Assembly (NCBI GenBank): GCA_030760725.1 | Contig: JASWHV010000003.1 | Span: forward strand, 111,570,153 to 111,634,152 | DNA length: 64,000 bases | Direction of reading: 5' to 3' | Origin: Neostapfia colusana | Taxonomy: Eukaryota; Streptophyta; Magnoliopsida; Poales; Poaceae | Part shown: one piece after another, positions 45,115 to 56,300 of the stretch | How positions within the stretch are numbered: the first letter of the stretch is position 1 | Layout of the letters: each line of letters begins with the position of its first letter | Position numbers and translations under genes: made by a program | Notes under the pieces: model-generated | What the model was told of the DNA's origin: nothing | Database searches by the model: none | What the model saw: only the letters and a program-made list of their open reading frames with translations

Positions 45115-46310
45115 ATGGCTGGAAGAGGAAAGGGTCGTGGTGCCAACCCCGCCAACAACAACGATGAGGCCGGCAACCCTCATCTTTCTGGAGGACAAGA
45201 CAGGGGTGGTCGCCATGAAGGAGCTTATCCTATCCACCAGATGTTTGAAAATCAGAATCAGCTCATCCAAAGTCTAACTCAAGTGGTGGCCAACTTGCAC
45301 CAAGCTCCACCCCCACAAGCTGCACCACGCCAACCAAGGTTGAGTGAGTTTCTGGGGACTCAACCTCCAAAGTTTGCAAGTGCTGCTGAACCTCTGGAGC
45401 AAGATGACTGGTTAAATACCATAGAGAGCAAGATGAGGATCATACAATGCCAAGGGTATGAGAGGGTGCTGTTTTCCTCTCACAAATTGCATGGACCTGC
45501 TGCTGATTGGTGGACCGCTTACGTGGCAGCCCATCATGACCCCGAGAACATCACTTGGGAAGAGTTCAAGCGTAGTTTCCGCAACCATTACATACCAAGG
45601 GGTGAACTCAAAAACAAGAGAAAGGAGTTCTTGGGACTGCAGCAAGGAAACATGACTGTGAGGGAATACCTCACTAAGTTCACCCAACTATCCCGTTATG
45701 CACCACGGTACATTGAAACTGATGAGCAAAAACAGGACTGTTTTGTGGAAGGATTTACTATGGAAATGCAATGTGCAATGTCCTCCAACGAGTATGAAAG
45801 CTTCCAAAAGATGGTAGACAGAGCATTTGTCGTGTAGAGGAAGCTGAAGGCCTTGGAAAATGAAAACATGAGGAAGGCGGGATGGTCACACCAAGCCTCA
45901 GGTAGCAACACACGCCCACGTCTGATGCAGCAACCCGCAGGGCAGACGAGCCGTGCTGTGGTACCCTACTCAGCACCCAGAGGGTACAACCCAAATTTCA
46001 GGCCCCCGTCAGCACCAGCACTGCCGCAGCGTCAGTTTGTACAGCAGCCTCACCCCACAAATCAACCTCGACCAGCAGGACAAGGACCACCGAGCCAACC
46101 CCAAGACAACAAAGGCCAGGCACCTAAGATTGGGGTGCAATGCTTCAAATGTGGTGAAGTGGGGCACTACGCCCATAAGTTCCCAAAGAAGAAGCCCATG
46201 CAGCCACAACAGCAGAATGTGATGCGAGGACGGGTGAACCACGTGACCATGGAGGAAGCGCAAGAGGCACCTGACGTGGTAATTGGTAAGTTTCCTGCCA
46301 ATTTACACAT
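45115..46310 (+). pseudogene. gag: Element E gag with in-frame TAG and damaged zinc knuckle
   Basis: Gag starts MAGRGKGRGANPANNNDEAG. The capsid domain shows PRLSEFLGTQPPKFASAAEP, GPAADWWTAYVAAHHDPENI, TWEEFKRSFRNHYIPRGEL and VREYLTKFTQLSRYAP. A TAG at 45835-45837 interrupts the frame, which then continues to a Pro/Gln-rich region and a zinc knuckle (46141-46182) that reads CFKCGEVGHYAHKF: the last Cys of CCHC is Phe. Element A has the intact form. The gag frame runs on into pol without a shift. Confidence 0.92.
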
Positions 46311-47338
46311 TGCAACCCTGTTGTTTGATTCTGGTTCTACCCACTCGTTCATTGCTCAAGGGTTTGTTAAGAGGCATGATCTAGCAACAACACAAATGAA
46401 CCATATGCTAGCAGTGAACTCTCTAGGGGGAGAAATAAGGACAAGACAAGTGTGTCCCAGGGTGAATCTAGACATTAATGGGGTAGTATTTACTGCAAAC
46501 CTCATAGTGATAGACTCACAAGGGATAGATATTATTTTGGGTATGGATTGGTTGACCAAACATAAGGGAATCATCCATTGTTCGACAAGAACGGTGGAAC
46601 TAACTCACCCTAGTGGCACAAAAGTGAAGTTCATAGCCGTGCAAGAGCCTAGGAGGGACATTAAACTCAATAAAGTTGAGGTGGAAGTGGGAGAAATAAG
46701 GATTATCAAGGAATATCTAGATGTTTTTCTGGAGGAGTTGCCAGATATGCCTCCCGATCGTGAAGTGGAATTCGCGATTTAGCTAGTGCCTGGGACAGCT
46801 CCAATATACAAGAGGCCGTATCGGATGGACTCCAAACAGCTGGAAGAGCTCAAGGAGCATATAAGGGAACTGGCGGAGAAGGGGTATATTCGTCCTAGTT
46901 CCTTACCATGGGGAGCTCTAGTGATATTTGTGCCCAAGAAGGACGGAACCCAAAGGTTATGCGTAGACTACCGTGCGTTGAACGAAGTAACCATCAAGAA
47001 CAAGTACCCATTACCCCGCATTGAAGACTTATTTGATCAGTTGAGGGGAGCTTGTGTGTTCTCAAAAATTGATCTCAGGTCGGGACACCACCAACTTAAG
47101 ATAAGACAAACCGATATTCCAAAGACAGCTTTCGTATCTCGGTACGGGCTGTATGAATACACCGTCATGCCATTCGGGCTAACTAATGCCCCGGCATATT
47201 TCATGTATCTCATGAACAAGGTATTCATGGAATATCTGGACAAGTTTGTGGTGGTTTTCATTGATGACATTCTCGTCTTTTCCAAAGATGAAGAGGAACA
47301 TGAGAGACATTTAAGGTTGGTGTTGCAAAAACTGAGAG

Positions 47339-47343
47339 AACAC
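47339..47343. repeat. Left target site duplication of element F (AACAC)
   Basis: AACAC before TGTAAGGGCC, repeated at 60523-60527. Confidence 0.96.
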
Positions 47344-48099
47344 TGTAAGGGCCTCAGTTTTTGACACTCATTTGCAGTGTTCATCACCACACCACACACC
47401 TCATTTGAGGAAGAATGATGAACACAAATAAAGAGCAAGTAACAATTATCAACATGCTCATTAGGGAACAAACTCACACATTGCAAAAGTGGTACTTCCC
47501 ACATGTGATATAGATGGGCTGGACATATGAAAACTCCTACACTTTGCTAAGGATGTCCATGCCAAGTTTCACCCAAATTCAAAACATTTTTGAGGTCATC
47601 TTGGGTGTAGATAGGAAAGGGGCAGTTTGAAAACATATTCAAATTCAAACTGTTTTCACCCACTGAATTTAAAAGTGGAAGGCATATTCTTGCTCAGCAC
47701 ATTTTTGTGAGCTCACACACCAATTTTCACTCCATTTGGAGTTGATCTTGACATGAGCTAAGGGGGAGAAATTCAAACTTTATTTGAATTTCAAACTGCA
47801 CTTGTGCTGAAATTCATTCAAACCAAACCTTATTTGAACTTTGATCAATTCAAATGGCTCTTGGGTGAATAGTTTGAATTGCCAAGGGTAGAATAGGGTT
47901 CACTGTTTACCACAGCTGTTAGGAATAAATTTCAGAGGTTAAAAGAGAAGTGGGACCCACATGTCAGCCTCTGCCTCAAAGCAAACCGACTGAACCACAG
48001 TTCAGTCGGTTCCCGGCAGCTGTGCGCGCGCGCCACCGAAGGGGGCAGCCGGCGCCAGCTCCTGCTGCGTGCCCCAAGCCGGAGGCCAGCCGGCCGAGC

Positions 48100-48107
48100 T
48101 ATTTATT
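48100..48107 (+). promoter_or_regulatory. Probable TATA box of element F (5' LTR)
   Basis: TATTTATT in GAGCTATTTATTCCCTCCCC, at the transition from AT-rich upstream DNA to a CT-rich leader. It has the same layout as E's TATTTAAA and is repeated at 57232-57239. Confidence 0.55.
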
Positions 48108-49897
48108 CCCTCCCCGGCGTGCCTCAGTCACCATTTCCCCGAGCTACCGACGTGCGCGACTGCTTTTCCCACTGCCATCGCCGCCGCTCGAGTTCCTGCT
48201 TGATCAAGCCGATCGCAGCTCCCTCTTTCCATTCCAAGGTCCCAGCAAGGTACTAGCAACCATCCTCCATCCTCCCCATTGCTGGAAATCAATTGAAACC
48301 GAGTGATATCGGCTGTGCCGAAAGATCAAACTCGGAACTGGAAACCGCCGCACCTCGGGCTCTCGTGGACAGCCCAACCTGGGCGTTGTCACGCCCGAGC
48401 CAAGGCACCCTTGGACGCGCAAGTGATCGGTGCTGCTCATCCCCGAGCCACAGCTCGAGTGGTTGCTCACCGGCGGCGAATTTCCATTTTTCCCCTTTCT
48501 GTGTGCAGAACGACCCTCGGGTACGATTCTGTTTAATTCGTGCTCTAGAAAGGATTAGAGGGCCTCAGGCCACTCCCACACGAACTAGACACGGTGACGC
48601 ACAAGTTGCCTTCACAACTCTGGGCCGGAGAACTTCTGTGCCCGGCGTAATTCAAGGTCTACTAATGGCGGAACGCACGGGGGGTATCGGGCGCACGGTG
48701 AGGACCTATTTCGGGCCTTCCCCGAGCTGCCCCGAGTTCATGTCGACCTTCTCTGAGGTCCACTGATGCTCTCCGACCGATTTCCCAAGTAGCTGAGGCA
48801 CTAGGAGCATCAGCCGACATGGCCGAAGTCGTTCCGATATGGCGGCTCGTCGCCGACCATGCTCCGGCCGTTGTCATGAGCAGCTGACCCTCGGATAATG
48901 TTCCCCAAGTAAAAGTAGGCAGGGGCGGCCAGAATCAAGGAGTTTGAAGCTGTACAGCAGCCAGCGGCGAGCTCTCCGGCGAGGTCCCTCGGCGGCGGAG
49001 CGCGGGTGTCGCGAGGTTGAAGAAGGGGGTGGACCCCAGCTGTCAGCGGCCGATATTTTGAATCGGGATCCGGCTGCGGCCGGGATCGGGTGTGCTGGCG
49101 CGCAAAAGCCTTGTGGGCCGCGGTGTGCTGTCGCTTCGGCGTGCGACGCGTGTCCCCTGGGCCCACGCGCGAGTTTAAACTTTTCCCCGATTTTCAGATT
49201 TCCTTCAAACTTCAAATCCTTATAACTTTGGCTAGAAAGCTCCAAATTGAGTGAACCAAATTTTGCTGGATTCAGCTCTCTGAGTACTTGCCAGAAAATC
49301 AAGTTTCACTTCATGAAATTCCTTAATTCTCCAGAATTAATTCCTTAAAGTTTAAACTGTTAGGAATTTTAACTGGAGAATCATTTGGAGGAAAATCCTG
49401 AAATTTTGCTGAGATGTTCACCAAAATATCCTTGAACTACCATAAAAATTTCAGATCCATTTGAGCTCATTTAGTCCACCTAATGGTGTGATTAGTAAAA
49501 CTGTTCCAGAGAAAATAGAAAATGTTCAGAAACATTTTCAGAATTTTCTCTGAAATTGTTTAGCTCATATCTTTAGTTAGAGACTTCCAAATTAAGTGAG
49601 ACCAATTCCATTAGAACCCTCTGAAAATCTAGTTTTCAGAAAGTCATAGTTTGTTTCATGAAAATACCTAGAACACCCTAAAAGCCTTTAATTAAGGTCA
49701 AGGACATAATTAATTGTGGAGGGCTCAATTGAGCTTTGCTGCAACTAAAACTTGACCAAGTCTCTGTTTAGGTTGTAACCAAGCCACAGTAAAAGTTTCA
49801 CAGTCATTAGGTCTATCTAGCAAAAGTTATAGACTTCACAACTTCCAACTTAATACAAATGCATTAACTTAATACATACATTGTTCTTATCATGTAG

Positions 49898-51158
49898 TCG
49901 CTAAGGTCGAGGAGGAACCCGAAGTCCTAGACTTCGTTACTCCGGAGGAACAGCTAGCCTACGACCAAGAGCAGCAAGGCAAGCCCCGGTTTGCATTAAC
50001 CATTTTATAAATTTTTATTGTTTTGAGCACATATTTGTTTTCTTTATGTTGTGCATCAGAGTCTTGTTTGGAAACCCCACTGCATAGCCAAGAAAACCAT
50101 GGGTTGGGGTTTAGGATTGCAAACCCCGTTAGCCACTGCATTGCTAGGATAGAGTAGGATTCGGTACAAGTCGAGTAGTTGGAGCTACTCGCGAGAATAG
50201 GCTAGAGGCACATTGCTCGGGTAGAGATAGCACATGACACACATGGCAAGAAAATGAGACCGAGCGGAGAGTAAGGGCAGCAGGACTTTGGGGCCTGTGT
50301 GCTGTAGCTCCGCTTGTGTCGATTGAGGACCGAGCCGTGTGCGGGCCTGATGAACAAGCTAGAACAGTACCGAAGACCTACCGGCTATATGGGAACCGGG
50401 AAACTGATGTAACTCGGGTAGCTGGGTCTTGAGGCATTGCCCGTCGTTCAGAGGGTAGGTTGAGAGCTCGAGGTGTAAATCAGCTGGCGGCACAGAGATG
50501 CGCGTGCAGGGACCTCTTGCTCGGGACGATGGGACCGGTTCAATATTTGGCTAACGGGTGAAAGGTAGTCGCGTACGGCGTCCGTGATGGTTGTTGTAGG
50601 CAACATCGAGTACGGGCGTACGTGACGGGTTGTTCGGGTAACCCTGCAGGTGTAAATCGATTATAATCGCCGTCCCTCGCGGTCAGTGAGTACCACTTGT
50701 TCACTGTACCGTGACGTAGAAAGAACAGGCTAGTTACATGTTAAAATGTTGCTGATTGAAAGTTGGATATTGATTGTTAATGATATGTTGTAGCTTAGTG
50801 CTAACTAAAGTTCTTTTCAACTTTGGGCAAAGTACATGAGAGAAATGCGTTTCTTGTTTGATTGCGGCTCTCTCATGTGCCTTAGCGTAAGGTTCTCCAC
50901 AACCTGCTGCTAAAACTTGAAAGTAAGGTTCTACTAATTAGGCGAGTCCTTGCAAATGATTTTTACCTCATGCAACCCATCACCCTCATGTAGAAGTTTC
51001 ATGTTTAGGTAAGACGGGTCAGACTTGCTGAGCCTTCGTGCTCACTGCTTGTGTTTGAAGCTTTTGCAGGGTTCTATGAGGAAGGGACTCCCGAAGAGGA
51101 GACGGAACCCCAGGAGGGGAACCCCGTCGAGTGGGAGTCGTGCACGCCGCAGAGTTAG
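49898..51158 (+). other. Split acidic ORF in element F 5' LTR (GC-AG intron)
   Basis: Exon 1 is 49898-49978, after acceptor CATGTAG: VAKVEEEPEVLDFVTPEEQL and AYDQEQQ. The donor is CAAG/GCAAGCC. Exon 2 is 51070-51158, after GAAGCTTTTGCAG: FYEEGTPEEETEPQEGNPVE and so on, ending SCTPQS and TAG. The intron is 1,091 nt and splicing joins G/GG in phase. Both exons are open in this young copy. The predicted product is strongly acidic. No start codon is assigned; ATG directly before the acceptor is followed by TAG, so translation from there is excluded. Confidence 0.6.
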
Positions 51159-51279
51159 TGTGCGTGTGTGCTAGCAAGGACACGTTCGAGGGCTGAACGT
51201 GCACTTGATGCTTAGTCTACGCCCGCGAGTGTGGACTAAACTTATTTTGATGTAAACATGTTGATAAACTTGTTTATGT

Positions 51280-51285
51280 AATAAA
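51280..51285 (+). terminator. Poly(A) signal in element F 5' LTR
   Basis: AATAAA followed by GCTTCCGCTTCCGC near the LTR end. A CTTCCGC word beside AATAAA also occurs in LTRs A, D and G, which suggests a shared 3'-end signal. Confidence 0.6.
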
Positions 51286-51393
51286 GCTTCCGCTTCCGCT
51301 TTGTACCTTTGACGTGTGTTATGCGGTGCTGTGCAACGCAGCACCCCTCAGCGTGATCCTGGCTCGACAGGACCCAAAGGGGTCGTGTCAGCG

Positions 51394-51405
51394 TGGTATC
51401 AGAGC
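51394..51405 (+). other. Element F primer binding site (initiator Met tRNA)
   Basis: TGGTATCAGAGC, three bases after the LTR. Confidence 0.96.
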
Positions 51406-52890
51406 TCGCTTGAGGTTTAACACAGTACAAAGGTCTCCCTTTTAAAAAAATCCAGTGAGGAACGAGTTAGTAGCCCGTATAAGGATGTTATTAGTATATA
51501 GAAAGTGGCTTAGTAACCTATTTGTTATGTCGGAAAATCGTGCATCTCGGGACGTCCATGTCTTGGGGGGTGCACGTAAGCGCTGTCCACCAGTGCGCAC
51601 AAGCTGAAGGGTGGAGCCCCACGGGTGGCAGGTAACCCGACCCGCTTTGATATCCTCTACGACTCTTCATGTCGTTTGGGGTATTCGAGCAACGTCTGTC
51701 CCTGGCGTGCGTGGTGCAACATGGGAGACCCCGTCACGTGGTCTGAAACGTGAACACGTAACTCAAGGCGTGTTTGGCTTGAGAACATCCGGGCGAGTGA
51801 TGACGGCCGGGTGTACCAACTGTATGGATTCCGGGCTCGGGGTGCCGCCGAGTCTGATGATTGGTTGAATTTCTGCAGGTAGCCTTACCACGAAACGGTA
51901 GACGTGTAGCATCCGTGTGCGAGTGACGAGTAGTGCCACTGAACTAACGAAGCCGGCTAAATCCGGTATAGGTTTTTCTTTGTGAGGACGTAGTACCGAC
52001 ATGATCTGGTGACGCATCGACGTCACACCCAACTAAATGAACAACTTCATTTAAAAACTTGAAGGTTTTGATCCAAAGTAGTAAAACTTGATGTAACTCC
52101 TTCCCTTGAACAGGACATTCAAAGTTAATAAATTTTCAACTTATAGGATGTTAAGGACAGAGCACCCTGTTTTCAGCTAAATCAAGGCTGAAGTTAATCA
52201 GAGGTTAGAGGTTGAGTTCTTTCGAGGTTGGGGTCGTATGATACATTTCTGGAAAGCTTTGGAGGAGCTTTACAACTTTTCTGTTGAGTTCCAGAGGTGT
52301 TTCATCCCTTAACCACTCGAAAAATACAGTAGAGTTGAAACTGTCCAGAAAACAGGACGTAGTAAAGACTCTCTGTAGACTCTCTGTAAATTAAGCATAA
52401 CTTCCTGCATAAAAATCCAAAAATAGAAAATGCGGTGGTTCTGGGAAGCTTATGAGATGGGTTACAACTTTGTAACAGAAAGTTTTGTCAGATTAGGAAC
52501 AGAATTAACTGGGATTCTTGGATCAATTCAGTACCTAAAGCAGAGAGGTGCTGTCCAATGGTTCCCAGAAATTCTGTTAACTTTGACATCTCATAACTTG
52601 TGAACCAGGACAGATCTTAGGCCAACCAAATACTTTCTGGAAAGCTATTGAAGTTAACTTTAACTTTGATGTTGAGCTCCAGGACTGATTTTGCTTTTAA
52701 CCTGGCCTAAATCAGATTAATATGGAAACTGGTCAGGGCTGTCATGGGAACAGCAGATCAGCAGTCAAATTTGTTTGAAAATTTGAACTATGTTTCCAAG
52801 TGTTGAGGGTTCAATGACATATCTTATGTTATAACTCAATGGTTTACTGTTTAAATAAATATTTGACATTTCTCAAATATATTTTTACAG
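51406..52890 (+). other. Element F leader (untranslated)
   Basis: A 1.5-kb leader without a supported ORF. Blocks near 51540-51960 correspond to the GC-richer part of leaders C and H (for example GTGGTCTGAAACGTG, CCGGTATAGG). The later part reiterates words such as GGAAAGCT...ACAACTTT...TTGAGTTCCAG. Confidence 0.75.
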
Positions 52891-53310
52891 ATGGCAGCAG
52901 ATAAACGGTTGGAGAACGGGTGGGTAGTTTCCCACTGTTCTGACCGTAGCGGCTACCCGGGAGCATTGTGGCTAATGCTCCAATATTTCGGGTACAACCA
53001 GATGCCGCAATACTTCGCCAAGGAAGAAGGCGAAGAGGGGAACAAGACGTGGACGATCCATGTCGAGGTTTCTGCAGGGCCTACGCCACCCGGTTGGGTG
53101 CCATTCACCGTCACGGTGAGAGGAAGACAACCGGAAGGGATGTGGCAAGTGGCAGCCCGTGACACTATGTCACGTTTCTGCCAACTACACGTACAGGCTA
53201 TGGAGGGAACTCCATACGCACTCGTTCCGGTGGAGGGACGAGCTCAGCATGTGTGGGAAGATTTCAGCAAGCGTAATGGTCTCCAAAGCACCATTATGCT
53301 TAGCGGGTAG
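52891..53310 (+). CDS. Element F small ORF (139 codons), ORF0-like or truncated
   Basis: This frame starts MAADKRLENGWVVSHCSDRS at the first ATG after the leader and ends at a TAG just where the protease remnant begins. It contains YFGYNQMPQYFAKEEGEEG, TIHVEVSAGPTPPGWVPFTV and ARDTMSRFCQLHVQ. I recognise no Gag capsid or zinc-knuckle signature. Position suggests an ORF0-type protein, possibly shortened by the deletion that removed gag. The last 152 nt overlap the pol frame in +1, so frameshift expression is conceivable, but I see no clear slippery site. Confidence 0.6.
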   Translation: MAADKRLENGWVVSHCSDRSGYPGALWLMLQYFGYNQMPQYFAKEEGEEGNKTWTIHVEVSAGPTPPGWVPFTVTVRGRQPEGMWQVAARDTMSRFCQLHVQAMEGTPYALVPVEGRAQHVWEDFSKRNGLQSTIMLSG

Positions 53311-56300
53311 AGTGTACCCCACGTCTCTCATTATCTTAGAGGGACAGAAGGTCGATGTCATCCTAGGGATGTCGTGGTTAACCCGCCACGGCGCTGTTTT
53401 AGACACCGTCCTCCGAGTCGTGCACTTAAACTCAGGAGTGCACGGTTCTCACTCATTATTTCTGGACAGTCCAGAAATAAAACTTCCAAGTGTCTATCAA
53501 GCCACAACCATCAGATTGGAAGACATTCCAGTGGTCCGAGAATTCCCTGATGTATTCCCGGATGATTTGCCGGGGATGCCACCCGATAGAGAGGTGGAGT
53601 TCAAGATTGAACTTGCACCGGGAACCATGCCAATATCCCGAAGGCCGTACAAGATGGCGCCCAAGGAGTTGGCTGAACTGAAGACTCAGCTCACGGACCT
53701 TCTGGAGAAGGGTTTTATTAGGCCGAGCTCCTCGCCATGGGGCTGTTCGGCATTATTTGTCAAAAAGAAGGATGAAACGTTGCGGCTTTGCGTGGACTAC
53801 CGTCCATTAAATGCCGTAACCATCAAGAACAAGTACCCGTTGCCACGGATCGACATGTTGTTTGATCAGTTGGTCGAAGCAAAGGTCTTTTCCAAGATGG
53901 ATTTAAGATCCGGGTACCATCAGATTAAGATCAGGGCTGAGGACATTCCAAAGACAGCTTTTTCGACAAGGTACGGACTTTATGAGTACCTGGTCATGTC
54001 CTTCGGCCTCACCAATGCTCCAGCTCACTTCATGTACTTAATGAACTCGGTGTTCATGCCGGAGCTGGACAAGTTTGTCGTGGTCTTCATCGACGACATC
54101 CTGGTATATTCCAAGTCGGAGGAAGATCACAAGAAACATCTGCGTATAGTCTTGCAACGGCTGCGGGATCACAAGTTATACGCAAAGTTCAGCAAATGCG
54201 AATTTTGGATATCGCAAGTGCCTTTCCTCGGGCATATCATCTCGGCGGAGGGTATCGCTGTGGACCCGAGCAAAATCACGCAAGTGCTGAATTGGAAATC
54301 CCCGAGAACTGTTCATGAGGTACGGAGTTTCCTCGGACTCGCGGGATATTATCGGAGGTTCATTCCGAACTTCTCGAAGATTGCCAAGCCAATGACAGAG
54401 CTGCTAAAGAAGGCTACCAAATATGTTTGGAGTCCAGCATGTGAAGCAGCATTCAAGGCTTTAGTCGAGCACCTAACATCAGCACCGGTTTTGGCGCAGC
54501 CAGACACAACAAAACCGTTCGATGTGTACTGCGATGCATCCGGCATTGGGCTCGGATGTGTGCTGATGCAAGACCGAAGAGTGGTTGCGTATGGATCACG
54601 ACAGCTTAGGAACCATGAGCAAAATTATCCAACTCACGATTTGGAGCTCGCTGCCGTGGTACTTGCACTGAAAATGTGGAGGCACTACCTACTCGGTAAC
54701 CTCGTACATTTATATACCGACCACAAAAGCCTCAAGTACATCTTCACTCAGAAGGAGCTGAACATGAGGCAACGAAGATGGTTAGAACTGATAAAGGATT
54801 ATGAGATAGAGATCCATTATCATCCGGGCAAGGCAAACGTTGTGGCAGACGCGCTAAGCCGCAAGTCACACGTCAATAATCTGACCATCACACCGTTGGA
54901 AGAGAGCGAACCACCACTACATGTGATTCCACATGGAGCTCTCTACAACCTAGCTTTGATCCCCACCATCCGTGAAGAGATAGCGGCAGCCCAGAAGAAT
55001 GACAAGGGCATGTCACATTTGCGGAGACGTGTAGACAGTGGGGAGTTGAAATGTTTCCGGAAGGACGGAGACGGCGTCCTATGGTTCAAGGACCGGATCG
55101 TCGTACCCCGAAACCCGGAATTACGGAAGAAAATCTTTGATGAGGCTCACTTATCAAAGTTTTCTATTCACCCCGGCAGCAACAAAATGTATCAAGAACT
55201 CAGGAGAAAGTTTTGGTGGACACGGATGAAGCGAGAGACGGCAAAATACGTGTCCGAGTGTGATACATGTCGACGGGTGAAGGCAGACCACATGCGGAAA
55301 CCGGGACTGCTGCAACCACTGGGCATTCCTGCCTGGAAGTGGGAGGACGTGAGCATGGATTTCGTCGTCGGTTTACCCACCACCTTACAGAAACATGATT
55401 CTGTGTGGGTAATCGTCGATCGGCTCACCAAAGTTGCCCATTTCATCCCGGTCAACACCAACTATAACGCCAAGAAGTACGCTGAACTGTACATCTCACG
55501 GATCCTATGCTTATACGGCGTACCCCGTACCATCGTATCGGACCGGGGCACTTTATTTGTGTCCCGTTTTTGGGAGCAGCTACACGCTGCCTTGGGGACG
55601 AAGCTGATCCGTAGTTCAGCCTACCACCCGCAGACGGATGGGCAAACGGAGCGGGTAAATCAAATCCTAGAAGACATGCTACGAGCTTGCGCTATCGACC
55701 ACGGCAAGAATTGGGATGATCACTTGCCATTAGCCGAGTTCTCGTACAACAATGGGTACCAAGCCAGCATCAAGATGGCGCCCTACGAGGCGCTATACGG
55801 CAGGAGATGCCGCACACCACTGAACTGGTGTGAATCTGGCGAGAGGGTTACCTTCGGGACTGATCTTGTCAACAACGCGGAAGAAAAGGTTCGATTAATT
55901 CAAGCGAACCTAAAAGCCGCTCAATCCCGACAGAAACAGTATGCGGACCGGAGGAGGCGCCCATTACAATTCGAAGTTGGAGATCACGTATACCTACGAG
56001 TGTCTCCAATGAAGGGCGTAAACAGATTTGGGGTGAGAGGAAAGTTAGCACCCCGATTCATCGGTCCATTCCAGATTACCGAAAGATGTGGATCGGTGGC
56101 ATACCGGCTAAGATTACCAGAAGCACTTTCCGGTGTGCACGACGTCTTTCACGTTTCCCAGCTGAGGAAGTGTCTCAAGCTATCAACTACCGTTCAGCTG
56201 GAAGACATTGAAGAACTGCAACCGGATCTCACCTATCGGGAGGCACCGGTGCAGATTATTGATGAAAAGGCCCGAACCACACGCAACCGTACGTTGTGGT

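Larger units (their letters stand above)
47344..51390 (+). repeat. Element F 5' LTR
   Basis: A 4,047-bp LTR, TGTAAGGGCC...GTCGTGTCA. TATA candidate TATTTATT is at 48100-48107, the split ORF at 49898-51158, a conserved island at about 50645-50715 and a poly(A) signal AATAAA at 51280-51285, followed by GCTTCCGC. ORFs such as 47950-48306 are GC-rich open frames without other support. Confidence 0.96.

Noticed and set aside
47950..48306. ORFs of 118-157 codons in F LTRs (and copies at 57082-57898, 48874-49302, 58006-58434)
   Set aside because: They are identical in both LTRs only because the LTRs are young. They have no counterpart frame in LTR D and overlap the promoter region; GC richness accounts for them.
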